64,000 nucleotides of DNA from Bipolaris cookei. Taxonomy: Eukaryota > Ascomycota > Dothideomycetes > Pleosporales > Pleosporaceae. The translations under genes were made by a program, and so were the position numbers. The stretch spans positions 434,001 to 498,000 of the forward strand of contig NRSV01000014.1 in assembly GCA_002286855.1 (NCBI GenBank), given 5' to 3'. A model generated the notes under the pieces. The model saw only the letters and a list, made by a program, of their open reading frames with translations, made no database searches and was not told where the DNA came from. This document shows positions 10,660 through 22,850 of this stretch, in pieces; the stretch's first letter is position 1, and each line of letters starts with the position of its first letter.

Positions 10660-13087
10660 CTACATCATGCCCAGGTCGGACATGGCCTTGGCATACGTGT
10701 CCCAGTCGGTTAGAGCACCGAGAGCACGACGTTGGTGTGCGCTGAGGAGTGTGAGGCCATAGACATAACTTGCGTTGACCCATCCGAAACTAAAATGCAT
10801 TGTTAGTATATCCTTTCTTCTTCGTTATATCAATGGTCACAAGTGCAATACGTACCCTTCGCGAGGAACACCCTTGAAGTCACTGCCCTGGTTACCATAT
10901 TCAGCCTCGACCTTGTGCGGGTCCACCTTCCTTGTAACGTCATACTTTTCAACAACAACACCGTTGAAGTCGACAAAAGCCTTGGTGACCATGAAAAGCC
11001 AGCGGTAGGCCAGACGCTGCGCCTCAACATCATAGCCGTACCGCTGCATACCCACCCAGGCGAGCATCTGTTGTGGAGCCCAACCAAAGGGGTAGTCCCA
11101 TTGTCGGTTAGGGCGGTCAATACCGACCTCGCCACGCGATCTCTCTGAACCCGAAACAAGCCCACCAAAGGCTTCAAGCTTCGGCAAAGCCTTTTCGACA
11201 AGGATACTAGCTTGGCGAGGCGTGGCAAGTCCGGACCACATTGGCCAGAACGTAGTGGCACTTTCGTAGCCTGTCCGTTCATGCTTGACCGTGTTGTAGT
11301 CAAAATACATGCCGGCTTCCTCGTCCCAGAGATACTTGTCGACCTGGACGCGCCTCTTCCTAGCGCGACGCTCCCATGCTGCAGAATTCTCAATATGACC
11401 AGGCTTCATATCGCCTGTGCAGAATTCCGCTGGAATCTCAAGCTTGTCTCCGAAATGATTGCGAATGCATCGGCCGATATCAACTTCGTACTTGTATAGC
11501 AGGGCATTGATGTCGACGACTGCAAGATCTGCAGCAACCTTCTCAAGACGGTAGGAAGTATCGTGACCAGACTCGCGCACGGCACGGTCATGCAGGAAAT
11601 AATCATCCAATTCAGGCTCGCTCACGCGTTGGTAGTTGTACGCGTCAACAAACTCATGGAAAGTCATGCCATGTTTATCGGCATACGGCTGCAAGATGTG
11701 CTCAAAATGGGTGGCTTCCGTCTCCGGAGGCACGCCCAAGCCACTGGGTCGGTACCTGGTCAAGCCAGTCTCGGGATCATAACGAGGCGGGCTCATCCAG
11801 ACTGAGTTGTACTCCTTGATGGCAGCAAGAATGGCCTCGCGCAGAAAGTCAAGCGCACCAGGTTCATGCTTGATGCGTTCATAGCAGCGCAGGGCCATGT
11901 CGGTAAGAAAAGGTGGCTGGGAGCGGCAGAGATAGTATGTGCGGTTTGCGTTGAGAATTTTGTTGTAATGCTTGATGCAGAAGCAGAAATGGGTAACCAT
12001 GGACTTGACCAAGTCGATGCGATCGTTGACAAGCAGGCCGAGTGAACACATGTAGCTGTCCCATCCATAGATCTCGTTGAAGCGGCCACCTGGGACCACG
12101 AAAGGCAGTCCCCTCAAGTCTTTCTTGTTGGTTTCAGGGTCAATCCATTCTTCCATGGCAATGGCAAGCAAACCAGGGGCCTTGTTCAGGTCGCGCACAT
12201 ATGTAGGGTCGTCGCAATCCTTTGGTAGCCAGATGACTTCAAGGCGCATATCGGGATGCTCGCTGGCAATGCGCGTATAGTACTCATACTGTTCGGGAGC
12301 GCCCTGGGGAATGTATACACGAGGATGCGGATCGTCAGTCCAGTCCTTGGGGTCGACGGCGACCTTGGCAATGTTGGAGCCATCGATACGGCGTGTCAGG
12401 CCATCCCAGAAGGAAAACTGGATGAGGCGACTGAGGCGGTTCACGGGGTTTTCATTGAGGCGCGATTCGTCGAGGACAATGGTCTTGCGGCCGTAGTCCT
12501 TGGCGAGGGTGAGCTCCTGGAGCAAGTTGGAGAGCATGTAGGTGCCGCGGACATCATGCTTTTTGAAGGCATTGGAGCCCAGAGTACCGAGAGATAGGGT
12601 CTACGTGAGTGTCAGCCATACTGCACGGATATGTATAGAGAAGAAGGAAGGGACTTATGGCGTACCTTGGGGCCCTTGTCTTCAATCGTGATTTGGTAGT
12701 TTTGATCCGAATCCTCACGGGCGAGAAGCTGGGCGAGGGTCTCGTCGACATTGATCTTGAAGCGGCGCGGCTGCAGTGAAGCCTCATCTAGAGGCATTGT
12801 CAGCGCGTGGCCGGAGGTATGTGCTGCCGTGGTACGTACCGTGACTGGTGCGGCGACCAGCAGGAATACCCTCGCTCAGCGGGGCATTGCGGGTGGATTG
12901 GTCTACGTTCTGCTTGATGTAAGCAATGTAGGCAATGGGACGAGAGGGGGCAGGCAATGCTCACAGCCGAGTAGGTTCTTGCTCTGGGATGTTTTTGCGA
13001 GTGACTCTCCCCATAGTAGATGTGCGGTGCAGCGTATGGGTCAACCACAGACGAGGTTCGGCGAGGCTTCGAGGGTTGCGAGCTCAT
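10660..13087 (-). CDS. NTH1: Neutral trehalase, calcium- and phosphorylation-regulated
   Basis: This cytosolic enzyme hydrolyses trehalose to two glucose and mobilises stored trehalose during germination and stress recovery. Five exons (13087-12965, 12909-12840, 12787-12666, 12600-10856, 10789-10660) give 729 residues, normal for fungal Nth1. The catalytic domain (GH37) shows PGGRFNEIYGWDSYM and QWDYPFGWAPQQML signatures. The regulatory N-terminus has two PKA-type RRTS sites (residues 9-12 and 60-63). It also has a calcium loop DSDQNYQITIED (residues 90-101), equivalent to the yeast Nth1 loop. The ATG at 12797 is not the real start: it lies 3' of the small exons, and splicing at 12788 reads through SHDEASLQPRRFK in frame. 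The upstream region contains several AGGGG/CCCCT pentamers that could be stress-response elements. Confidence 0.95.
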
Positions 13088-14536
13088 GCTATGGGGAAAG
13101 GAGGACGGAGCCACCGATCAAGCGGGAGGGGCAGAGTGTGAGGGCAGAAGGGTTGGGGTTGAGGATGTGGAGTGGTGGTGGTGATGATGATGGAGGTTGC
13201 TGGAGCTGCAAGAGCGAGTGCGTGGAAAAACTATGGCGTATGTACTGGACCAAAGTTAGCTGAGACGCTCAATGCGGCCGGACTGGGGTGGGGGCGGGGC
13301 GGAGCGTCTTGGACGAGGGCTGGTGGAGGGCATAGGGGCGACGGACCTTGTGTCAGCGGGCAGCAAGCCGTCAAGGGGAGAGATGCAGGTATGGTAGGGG
13401 CGGGGGGAGGAGGGAGAGAAGGCAGAGTGACCTGGGGCGGCGAGCGAGGCAGTTTTGACTGACGACAGGCCGGCAGGTGCGCCGATGGCTTCAGAGGACA
13501 TCACGGCAGGCGTCAATGGTGGGTCTATCTTTGCTCAGCACGATAGCACGATAGGGACCAACAGGGCCAGGCGGTGAGGGCGCTGCATTGTGCCAGAACC
13601 CATGCGTGGCATGGGCTGCTGAATGTGTGTGTATGTGCTCTCTCATCCAGGCACGCCCGTGGGGGGAGGCGGCGGGCGGAGCGAATGGCAGCTGGGCACA
13701 CGCCGAGTACTCGACGTCCCGTTCCGCGCCATGTTTCTGTGCCTGGCGCCCTTTCTTCGTCGCTGCTTATCGTCGTCGTCGCCGTCGCCGTCGCCGTCGT
13801 CTTCCTGATCGTCGCTGCCCTCGCTACCCTCGCTGCCCTCGCTGCCCTCGCTGCCCCTCCCCGTCGCTCCTGCCCGCTAGAGCTTCCATGGTCCACACTA
13901 TCGCAAGCAACCCCACTGTTACGTCATGCCCGTCCTCAGTTCCTCTCCTCTCCACTCCCAGTGTCTCGTCTCCGTGTCTCGCATCTTGCTGCTTCAATGC
14001 TTCTCCTTGGCTATTGCGCATTTTACTTTTCGTTTTTTATCCCGACCCTTGATGCAAGCCTCTTTTCCCCGACAGCGCCGCATGCTGTGACTGGCTCGGC
14101 TGCGGGTTGCCCGGTCACTGGTACTCTCCCCGCATGCATCCCACGTCCAGGATCACACCCTATAGCTTCCCAACCCCCAACGCCGGCTCTCCAAGCGTCT
14201 CCGCTTGTACCACTACAACTACCTGTGTCAGCATCACAATCATGTTGGTTTGGTTTGTTCTGGTCTGGCTGTTTTGCTCTTGCACAAGTTTGATTGATGA
14301 TCCGCGCAGACTCACTGAGCCGCGTTCGGAGGTTATTACACGCTATACTGATGACTGGTCGTGTCTTGATCTACTAGACGACAATTTCTCCATGACTTTT
14401 CCCCAAACAAATGAAATGGCAGGTGGCTGTCCTGCACTGTGCGCAATCCCCAACACCCCAACACCTTCGCTAATAAAACGATCAAAGAAACAAACATTAA
14501 TGAAAAGTAGGCGAGCACCCACTGCTGTCGTTGCAC
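13088..14536. other. Upstream region of trehalase; GC-rich low-complexity DNA
   Basis: This is probably the trehalase promoter plus the 3' flank of the small gene to the right. It is GC-rich and low in complexity, which opens long spurious frames on both strands, for example 13574-14293. CCCCT/AGGGG pentamers occur, as near 13126-13140 and 13374, and fit a general stress-response promoter, but they are not diagnostic in GC-rich DNA. Confidence 0.5.
13769..13857. repeat. Low-complexity CGTCGC and CCCTCGCTG tandem units
   Basis: A trinucleotide-like stretch (CGTCGTCGCCGTCGC..) is followed by about four to five copies of a 9-base unit CCCTCGCTG at roughly 13816-13857. It is responsible for the Val/Ala-rich spurious frame here. 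Confidence 0.7.
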
Positions 14537-15165
14537 TCAAACGTCTAGCTTCTTGGCCGTGTTCTTTCGGCTCTTCCTCATGCTTCTCCAACTCCACTTG
14601 CTTGCTCTCGCCGCCTCTTGCAGCTGTGCAGGGCTCAGAGTAGCAGAGTCGGGTCGCGGGCTGTCATTGTTGCTGCTTGTGCAGCTGACTGAGCCGCTCT
14701 CGAGTGATGTCGCAATGGATGCTGTTCGTCGGATCTCAAATGCATCTGCGCTCTCATACCGTCGCAGCTTCGACTGTGGTCGGCTGGGGAGAGGTTCTTG
14801 GAGTGCAAGAAAGCCAGAGGCAAAGCATCCACCATAGGCCTTGAGCACCTCCATGGACGCTGCTTTTCGAAGAGCCATTCGCTTTGTTTGCGAGCTCGCA
14901 TCTTCATCATCGGACTCCTCCAGATCCAAGTCGTATCGGTAGTACTGTTGAGGCTCTAGCATGTAGCAAGCACTGTCCGCCTGGAGAAGGAGTTAGATTT
15001 TGATTCTTGGAGCGCCATGTTGAGTGTCCGAGTGCTTACCTTTACATGTGTTGGGCTATGTGTTGAGGCATATGTGGAGCCATGTGACCGCAGGTTCTCC
15101 TCTGTGAGCTGGGCTTGCTGGAAGCAGACGTCCCAGTTGGGTGTGTGTCCAAGGTTTTGATACAT
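14537..15165 (-). CDS. Small hypothetical protein, Ser/Arg-rich with basic C-terminus
   Basis: No family was recognised. Two exons (15165-15040 and 14980-14537) joined across a GTAAGC..CAG intron give 189 residues; the junction reads PTHVK then ADSACYML in phase 0. The product starts MYQNLGHTPNWDVCFQQAQ. It has an acidic patch (DLDLEESDDEDAS, about residues 57-69) and several basic, phosphorylation-like RRxAS/RRxES motifs such as LRRYESADAFEIRRTAS. It ends with a Lys/Arg-rich tail (SWRSMRKSRKNTAKKLDV) that could be a nuclear signal. There is no signal peptide or membrane segment. It looks like a disordered regulatory protein. The clean splice and absence of stops support it as real. A (GTA)n microsatellite begins only about 100 bases upstream of the start. 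Confidence 0.65.
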
Positions 15166-15263
15166 GTTTGCTGGGTTGGTGATTGTGGGTATATTGTGAG
15201 AGAGAGAGTGTGTGTGTGTATGTTTGTGTGTTGGTCAAGGAGGAAGTGGTCGTAGTGATCGTG

Positions 15264-15337
<74 letters not shown>
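15264..15337. repeat. (GTA)n microsatellite, about 24 copies
   Basis: An uninterrupted run of TAG/GTA triplets lies about 100 bases upstream of the minus-strand gene starting at 15165. It is probably in its promoter or 5' UTR. The region before and after is GT-rich. Confidence 0.95.
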
Positions 15338-15338
<1 letters not shown>

Positions 15339-18300
15339 TTGTTGCTGAGTCTGATGTCGCTGTAGTGGCTGTGGTAGTGGTAGTAGTGGATGTTGTCTGT
15401 GTAGTCGAGGTGTGAGTAGTGTTGAAGGCTAGGGCGACCAAGTGTTATATACCAACAACGGACTTGACATGTTACCCAGCTCTCAGGATGGTACCCACCA
15501 GACCAAGCGCCATAGCGCCGCACTCGCCGATGGAGTCCAGGGACCGGGATGGTGACAGCGCCCCCAAAACGTGGTACATGGCTGCGGCTCTACCGTTTCC
15601 GTCATCACTCGTGCTTTGGGCAGATCAGCACTCGTTGCTTTTAGCTGCCGTCAACGCAAGGACCCCACGGCAGATCCTGGTGTGCTGAACCAAGGGGCTA
15701 GCTGCCCTGCACGCCTCAGCTCCACACTCGACATGGCCAGAGCGGCCACCCTCGAACACAGCCTATCACTCGCTCTCGCTCTCGCGTACCCATGTCTCGA
15801 CCCCTCCTGTCCAAAAGTTATTCGCACACGCCGATCAGCCGCGTTTTGGAACTTATCCTCAGACGCCTCAGCCGCTTCATCTCCTCGTCTTCGTCGACGT
15901 GGAAGAGAGCAGGCTTCAGGCATGCAAGTAAACACACAACCCTGCCCCTCACCTCAGGCCCCAGGCCCCAGGCCCCAGAACCTAGAAAATGGCCTCACCG
16001 CGTGTTTACACCTATCCGAGTGCCTCGAGACGATGTGTGTACTATATGTGTGTGTATGCTATATATGTATGTGTGTATGTATGTGTGTCTGTATGTGTGT
16101 CTGTATGTGTGTCTGTATGTGTGTCTGTATGTGTGTCTGTATGCGTGTCTGTATACTCGCATCCAAACATCCATCCCATGATTCCGACAAGAAAAAAAGG
16201 CCATGCATCGTCTGTATGCGTAGACGCAGTGCAGCGTGGAATAGTGAGCCTCACCGCCTGCTTGTCCACGCTGTGCAGCGCGCTTAGCAGAGATCTGCCT
16301 CCTCGGTCTGCCCCAGGCTAATCATCTACTATCCAAGGTTGCCAAGCGAGACCAGATGCTAATTTGACAGCTGTCGCAAAAAGCAATGAACTGCTTAGCG
16401 CAACGCGCCCCATGCGCCGAACGATGGATTCGCTACCTTGCTTGCATCGTGATCACAGGATCACGTCCAAATCAAAGGGAGAATCTGCTGCGATGCCAGA
16501 TCAGGCTACCATGCAGGTACACGAATGCTCGACTGGGGCCCATGCACACCATCTCCACCAATCCACAATGGCAGCGCGTGCCTGGTGATGAGTAAACGCA
16601 CACAAACACATCATGATTACCATCACCACCATCACCACCATCCCTAACCAGTTCGCTCTATCGTCCCTTTAGTCAAGCAAGCGGCACAACGCTGCATCCG
16701 AACCAGCACAACACCACAACACCAGTCACTATGCAACCACTGCAACGCTGCTCGTGTTGAAGAGAGCAGTGGCTGCGCTCAGCTTGCCCCAAGAAGCACC
16801 CCTGCACTAGCGCCGCTGCTTCGGGCCTGGCGCTCATTACCTTGCATATACCAAATGTTATTGCATTCGCTGGGTTGATTGACCACGTCTGTAACCCCAG
16901 GAACACGTTGGTCCCAATGATCTTGTAACCCCAGGGGCTGGTTACCACATTACGCAATGCGCCTCTCCATGCACCACGTACACTTTGCACCTTGTGTAAT
17001 CTCGGCATCACACCAGTAGACAATCACACAGCAACAGCCGTGAGACAAACAAATCCCCAGCGCTGTTTCACTTTGAACAAGACGTCAACCAACCGCCAAC
17101 TCTGAATCCGTTTCAGCGCGGGACGCACGTGTCTGTACTCGAACAAATCCACAATGCCTTGTGTACTGCAATGCCAGCCCCGCTCCCATCATCGTCATTG
17201 CCACGTAGCTCACACAATGAGGCCGAGCGGTGCCATACACCTGCAATTCTTGGTGTTGTCTGCTAGGCAATATTGTGCGGCCCGCAACCCAATAAAGGCG
17301 TCGCCGACCTTCAGGCATCGTTTCCAAATCTCTTGCAGCGGCCACAGGCCCCACAAGAATCCTCCCCCACAGTCTATTCCCAATGGATAAAGGAGCATTC
17401 GGGTTCGGGCTCTTGCCGGCCTCGGACTCGATGAGAGCCACCGCTATGTCTTGTAAACTCCCCATTCAGATCAGAAACTACATCCCGTATGACTCGCAAC
17501 CCTGGCCCGGATCAACCAGTCCCGCGGCGCAGCCCTGAAATCCCAGATCGCCGAATGAGATCTGTAGGATTCCGCCCCAGTACACTCGTAAATAGAATCG
17601 CTGCCTGCCATCTTACCCACAGCAATGGTTGCTGTCAGATCACCCGCCTCGTACAACGATAGCCAAATCTCAGTATGACGTCGTGACAATCCAAGAGTAG
17701 CAACAGCCTGCCCATATAGGGCAAGTGGAGTAAAGGGGAACCATGTGGCACACACACCTCTACCTGTGTTCTGCGCATGTCTGTATGCCGAACAATCAGG
17801 GCGGTGGCGCTGAGCATATCAACACCAACCCACCATACAAAAAAGCACAACCAGGCACCAATAGTATCACCGCAACAAGGCCATGACCACGCATCGTTTC
17901 TCTCGTCTCGTGCAAGCCGGTGTCTCAAAACTTCATACCAGCCCTGAGGCCAGAAGCACCAATGAGAAAAGACCAAAAAAAAAGGCGAGGTAGGGTCACC
18001 AAGGGCATTACTTTTCTTCACGACCCACCGCTTGTTTGTAGGTCAAGCTCGTCATCACCAACTAGCAAAGCGGTTCCTGGATCTTGAAAGCCTTGTGATC
18101 ACGTCGCGCATTCCATCAGACTTCCTTACACGCGCCACTAGCGAATTGCACCGAAGAAGAGCAGATTGCAACCAGTAAAATTCGTGAGGCTACATGCATT
18201 GGGTATCAAAAAACACAACCAAAGTCCAGGCCGTTCCAAATAGCTTTCCCCAACAACGCATCAGCAAGCTCCCCTCCCCCCCATACCAGGGCTCCACAAA

Positions 18301-19926
18301 TGCCCAGTCTCGTTTCACTTTCCTATTACTCTCTTCTGTTGTGAGGCATCAGTAACTCTTACATAGCTTCGGTAGTACCCAGCGTACTACTGACCATGCT
18401 ATTGCCGGAAAGCTTTGGGGGAAATGCTTGGGCTTTTTATGCAGCCCGACTATACACTTCAGCCACATCTGCGAGCCATTGGTCTAGATGGCGTCGAAAG
18501 TGCAAATGGGGGTGTGGTATATGCCAACGGTAATGCATTTTAATCGCTGTGGCGAGCAGTCGAGTTCGCTATCGGAAACTGTGGCAAGAGCTTGTTTTCT
18601 TGTGGCAAAGTGTAGGTGATAACTTGGTCGGATATGTTCTTCTGAGGGTTGAGATAGTATAGGCCTTGGTGAGAGAGACGTGGTGCTTGATTTTATATCA
18701 CCACCACCGTTGATATCATATGACATAAACACCAAATGTGCGATTCCAAGTGGTAACACAGCATGATCAGGTTGCTGTTGCTGGTCTTGCATGCGTGTGT
18801 ATGGTGTGATGCGCTCACGATATCCGATAATTAGCCGGGAAGGAGCAAAGGTCACACCACAACCCTCCGGAAGTCGCCGTTAATCTCGGCGCCAGTATCA
18901 ATGTGAATCATCCGGAGTGGTTATCCGTGTAAAGAGTCTCGAATCACAGCCTCGTATTCACTCGACCACCCTGATCTTCTGGTGTTCACACCATGTTTCT
19001 CTCACCTTGCCACCGCCTCCGCCTTCCTCCGCCTCCCTCCGCCTTCTTTCCCCTCGCCTTGTCGTAACCGAATATATTTTTGACCAAAGAAACTTCGCTA
19101 AAACATCATAATTCGTATCTACCAGTCACAAAGAACAGCCATATGAGGATGAACATGATAAGGGCACACTGAGCCGGTGCGTGCGTCTGCCCTTTAGCGA
19201 ACAGAAGCGGAGGCGATGGACGCTGAGGCAAGAAGAAGAAAACCTCTCACCAATTGCCCGCTGAGCACCTAGACGCCATGAGAGCAAAAAAAAAGACTCA
19301 ATCCCTTGATGCTTCGGAAAATCTGGAATGCGCAACGGGAATTTCTTCCAAGGTAGGGGTCTGTACGTGGAAGGGCCAAAAAAAATGAGTTACACACATC
19401 TCCGTGGAGACTCGACACACGCACATGCACACGCACACACATGCGCACGTACGCATAGCACACAGACACACCAATCAAAAGTACTGCTTGCCGAAAGAAG
19501 CCTGGATGAAATGATAAAATAATATTGTGATTCGAGACACACGCGACCCTCTGCTCACTGCAACCGAGGGTCCCAACGCAAAGAAAACCAACAACCAGTC
19601 CGCACGCGCAAGAGACACGAGCCAGATGGAGGGGGGGTTTTTTTCGTCAACGGGGTAAGAGAAACCCGAGAACGAGAGAAATAAAAAGGGTCATGGCCAG
19701 ACCCGTCGTGTTATCTGGTTCGCCCTCAGTGAAAAGATAATGAGGTCCACGATGAAAAGATTCTAGATCGCATTTTCCTTTTTTTATGAGTCTACTGCTT
19801 CATGATGATGGAGTCTAGACCGCAGGTGCTTGTATAATTCTCTTGTCTTTATGCAAAAGAGAAACGAAAGCGTAGGTCTAGAACCTGAACTGTAGAAGGC
19901 GACTGGAAGAGTCTTTTGCAAGATCC
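15338..19926. other. Long gene-poor stretch
   Basis: I cannot support any gene in about 4.6 kb. Medium-length minus-strand frames exist at 16673-17023, 17085-17465, 17471-17755 and 18484-18855. They lack recognisable motifs and I could not connect them by convincing splice sites. The stretch is neither strongly AT-rich nor obviously transposon-derived. Unrecognised orphan genes or long non-coding RNAs remain possible. Confidence 0.45.
16073..16154. repeat. Tandem 12-base unit TGTATGTGTGTC, about six copies
   Basis: The 12-base unit TGTATGTGTGTC repeats with little variation (one copy has GCGTGTC) after a shorter TATG/TGTG tract. Tracts near 16617-16641 (CATCACCAC units) are similar short microsatellites. 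Confidence 0.85.
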
Positions 19927-20889
19927 TTACTTTCTAACCAAGCTACTCCAAATGCGTTTCAGGAAGTGTAACCTTCTCTTGCCTTCATTCTTCACTACCA
20001 CTTTCTCGCCACTCTGTTTCGCAGCATGCTGCATTTGACGCTGACCAGGTGGGGATTGCGGCGGCGACAGCACAGTAACTAATGGCGTGGCATCTGGAAT
20101 CTGAGCCTTGGGCTCCATGCTATCGCGTCTGGATGCCGATGAGGCAAGAGTGACATGCGGCTGTGCAGGAGCTGGCGAGGAGATGGAGATAGCGGGAGAA
20201 GTATTCTTGCGTCTACTACTAGCCTCTCACATGCGTGTACTATATTTTTTTAGCGCCAAAAAAATGCGTTAGTTACCTTAGCACTTCTTACACATACTTA
20301 GCGTGTAGTATAACGTGCTTTCCATATGGGAAAAAAAATAAAAGAGGAAAACGCAAAATACGAAAATAACCACAACGGTACTCGCTCATGAATCGTTTAA
20401 GAAATCAAAAATCCTAAATTCCCGAAAACGAACAATAACAACAACAATAAGGGAAATAAATTTTTTTTAAAAAAAAACTTACACAAAATCATGACTCGGC
20501 TTTTTCCTCGCCACCGTATAATTCTTCACGTGTAATCTTCCTCCTACCGTCACCGTCACCGTCACCGCCCCACCCCTACTCCCTCCTCCACTCTCTTTAT
20601 CATCACTCGCCTTCCCCTTCCCCTTATCCATTCTCTCATTCCACCCTCGCCGAGGATACTCATGCGGTGCATACCGCAGGCGCGTGGGTCCGAGGTACGG
20701 GTTCGAAATGCTGGAGTAGTAGGTAAATGGTGGTGTACTAGCCGATTTCGGCTGTTTAGAGGCGGAAGAAGGACCTGCGATGCAAGGGTTATTGCAGCAT
20801 GTTTTTGAGCAGATTGATGGGGCGGTAGAGTGGGTTGAGGAGGAGGAGGGGGATGGTAAAGGGATGGGGGAGTGTGGCTGTGGGAGTGG
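19927..20889 (-). CDS. Candidate orphan gene, 3' exons only
   Basis: This is a weakly supported gene. A 99-codon terminal exon (20223-19927) ends LKRIWSSLVRK. An upstream frame from about 20889 to 20485 stays open for 135 codons. It has a protein-like composition: CSKTCCNNPCIAG, then ISNPYLGPTRLRYAPHEYPR, then a Gly/Lys-rich part. The two can be joined in phase from 20485 to 20223 using a GTGTAAG donor. Alternatively the upstream frame simply ends at the TAA immediately after that point, making two separate objects. The first exon was not found. No domain was recognised. The cluster of five cysteines in about 13 residues is unusual but there is no visible signal peptide. Confidence 0.35.
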
Positions 20890-21252
20890 CTGGAGAGGTC
20901 GTGTTTGTTAGCTGTGTTGCTCGAGATATATGTGTTTTTTTATGAGATGGGCTTGTGAGATGGGAAATTTGATCGGTGAGGAATTGATGTGTCTCGTCCC
21001 GTCAAGTATTAGATATTTTCCGTCGTTTACAAATCTTCCGCGTGGTAGAATTTTCCGTGATGCATGTAGTAATCCTCCGTTCTACATTGTTTTTTTTTGC
21101 CTTCCCGTAATCTCTACGCGGTTGCAACGGGTGGAATTTTTTGTTCGCTTACCTTTTTTGTGGTGTTTGTCCGTGTAGTCATCGGTGTTGCTCCGAGAAT
21201 AATTTTCACAGTGGTTCTTTCTTTTTTTCCCAGTCGTTTACGCGTTTGTTTT

Positions 21253-21760
21253 TTACGTTTTGGTAATGTTGCGGGGAATTGATAAATCGGTGAAGAGGAG
21301 CATGACTATGGTGTTGTAAAAAGAATCGATACTAGGGCCTAATTCTGTGTCCATCGTATTTCTGGTTATTTTGCGATTCATTATCGTGGTACCCTGTGTG
21401 CTGTAGCGAGCAAATGGCTCGAGTTTGGATTGCTTTTGCATGTGACTGAATTCGCTGGATATTGTTGTCGATGGTGCAGCTGGGTGCTTTTGATGGGAAG
21501 AGGACTGGTATAATGGGTGTGGAATGAGAGATTTCATAACAGTGGTGCTGATTCGCTCATGTATGGGAATCATCGAGGGATCCAAATCCAGCGAATCAGG
21601 CTTTGGCATCTGTACATGACGTGGGTGTCGTAGGAGGCTTACTTTGCAACCTCTACCCATTGGTGTGCCACCAAATTGTGTATCACTTGGCCAGTTTGAT
21701 GTTTCTACTCACGTGTAGGAAGTGCTACGACGCTTTAGGACTTCCAATAACTCCGCATCC
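21253..21760 (-). CDS. Candidate spliced orphan frame
   Basis: An open frame from 21652 to 21253 (133 codons with stop) reads DSLDLDPSMIPIHERISTTV and onward without stops. A 60-base GTGAGT..TAG intron (21712-21653) connects it in phase to an upstream piece reading ELLEVLKRRSTSYT. No start codon could be placed and no family recognised. It could be the 5' part of the same locus as 19927-20889 or a separate gene, or a chance frame. Confidence 0.25.
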
Positions 21761-22189
21761 CCAATCGGGGCATGTCATGTGGTTCTGATAGACGCCATTT
21801 TCCATTTTTTTTACTTTTTCGCTGATGATCTCATAGACATCGATCGATGTGTAGTCGCGATAGAGACAACCCTCACCCCCCCCCCCCCCTGCGATGCCTG
21901 AGTACGTGAGAAACAGGTTTACAGGGCATCGAAATCGAAGCCTAAGTGAAACAGCCAATACTCGTACGCATAAACCCATGCGATGATCCCTTCTGACTGG
22001 AAAGGGGTGTCTCCCAGAAACTGTGCTTGGCATTGTTGCAATCTAATCCCAACCCAACCACCTCTGCCTCAACTCTTACCCCACACCGCACTATAACTCA
22101 ACTGCTTCACATCACGACGCACAAACAGCCGTCTAAGAGCATCGACATAGTTCACCGTTAGGAAACCTCCGATCCGCTTGTCGGTATGA

Positions 22190-22850
22190 CGTGAAAAGGC
22201 AGTTTACATGTGTGCTTCTTGTCATCGGGATCGAAGAATGGAGAGATCGAGATCACTTTGGAGCCACCAATCTGATTTCAATATACGCCTTTACGCCGCA
22301 GGATCTGCGAACATCGGAATCGTTGGCAGTTGTGAAACGGGCGTTCCCTTGTTACTCACACTGCAATAGCGTTCAAAGATAGCGTAGTCTACAATGTGCT
22401 TATTATCATCGAGATCGAGATCGAGATCACTTTGTAGCCACCCACTACACCTGGATATAACGCCTTACAAGGTACGCCATCGGGATCGTACACCACCTTT
22501 GAAACGGGAGTTCCCTTCTCGGAGAATGAGTATTGCAATGACGTCGATGTGTATCGCAGTGTACAAGGGTATATGACATTGTTATCGAGATCGCACTCTA
22601 CACCTAGGTGCAGACGTATAACCAGCCACCCCTTCGTAGTCGGAATTCTTCGCGATCTACAAACATCGGTATCGTTTGACAGTGCGAAACGGCCCGTAGT
22701 ACAGACTGCTATGACGTGAATGAGAATGTTTGGGGTTTACCAGTCGCTTAGATAACATCGAGATTGTAAACTTCTCGACCTAATCACGATATCACGATAA
22801 CCATCCGACAGTCTTCAGGCATCGAGATCACTGACATTTGTGAAACTATA
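22190..22850. repeat. Diverged tandem repeat, period about 155-185 bases, about four copies
   Basis: A recurring block contains CATCGRGATCG-like text, then AACATCGG(A/T)ATCGTT(T/G)G(A/G)CAGT, then GAAACGG. The GAAAC anchor recurs at about 22334, 22501, 22686 and 22842, giving spacings of 167, 185 and 156. Copies 1 and 3 share GATCTGCGAACATCGGAATC versus GATCTACAAACATCGGTATC. Copies 1 and 2 share GAAACGGGMGTTCCCTT. The units have drifted by point changes and indels. Confidence 0.7.

Noticed and set aside
13574..14293. 239-codon plus-strand frame with Val/Ala-rich hydrophobic part
   Set aside because: It is created by CGTCGC and CCCTCGCTG repeats in GC-rich promoter DNA; the apparent membrane segment is repeat translation.
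15056..15523. Poly-Thr minus-strand frame
   Set aside because: It is translation of the (GTA)n microsatellite and overlaps exon 1 of the small gene in another frame.
16673..17755. Row of three medium minus-strand frames
   Set aside because: I tried to join them into one gene, but no splice sites gave a continuous protein-like product and no motif was recognised.
18484..18855. 123-codon minus-strand frame
   Set aside because: It has a fairly protein-like composition but is isolated, without family resemblance, upstream signals or splicing partner.
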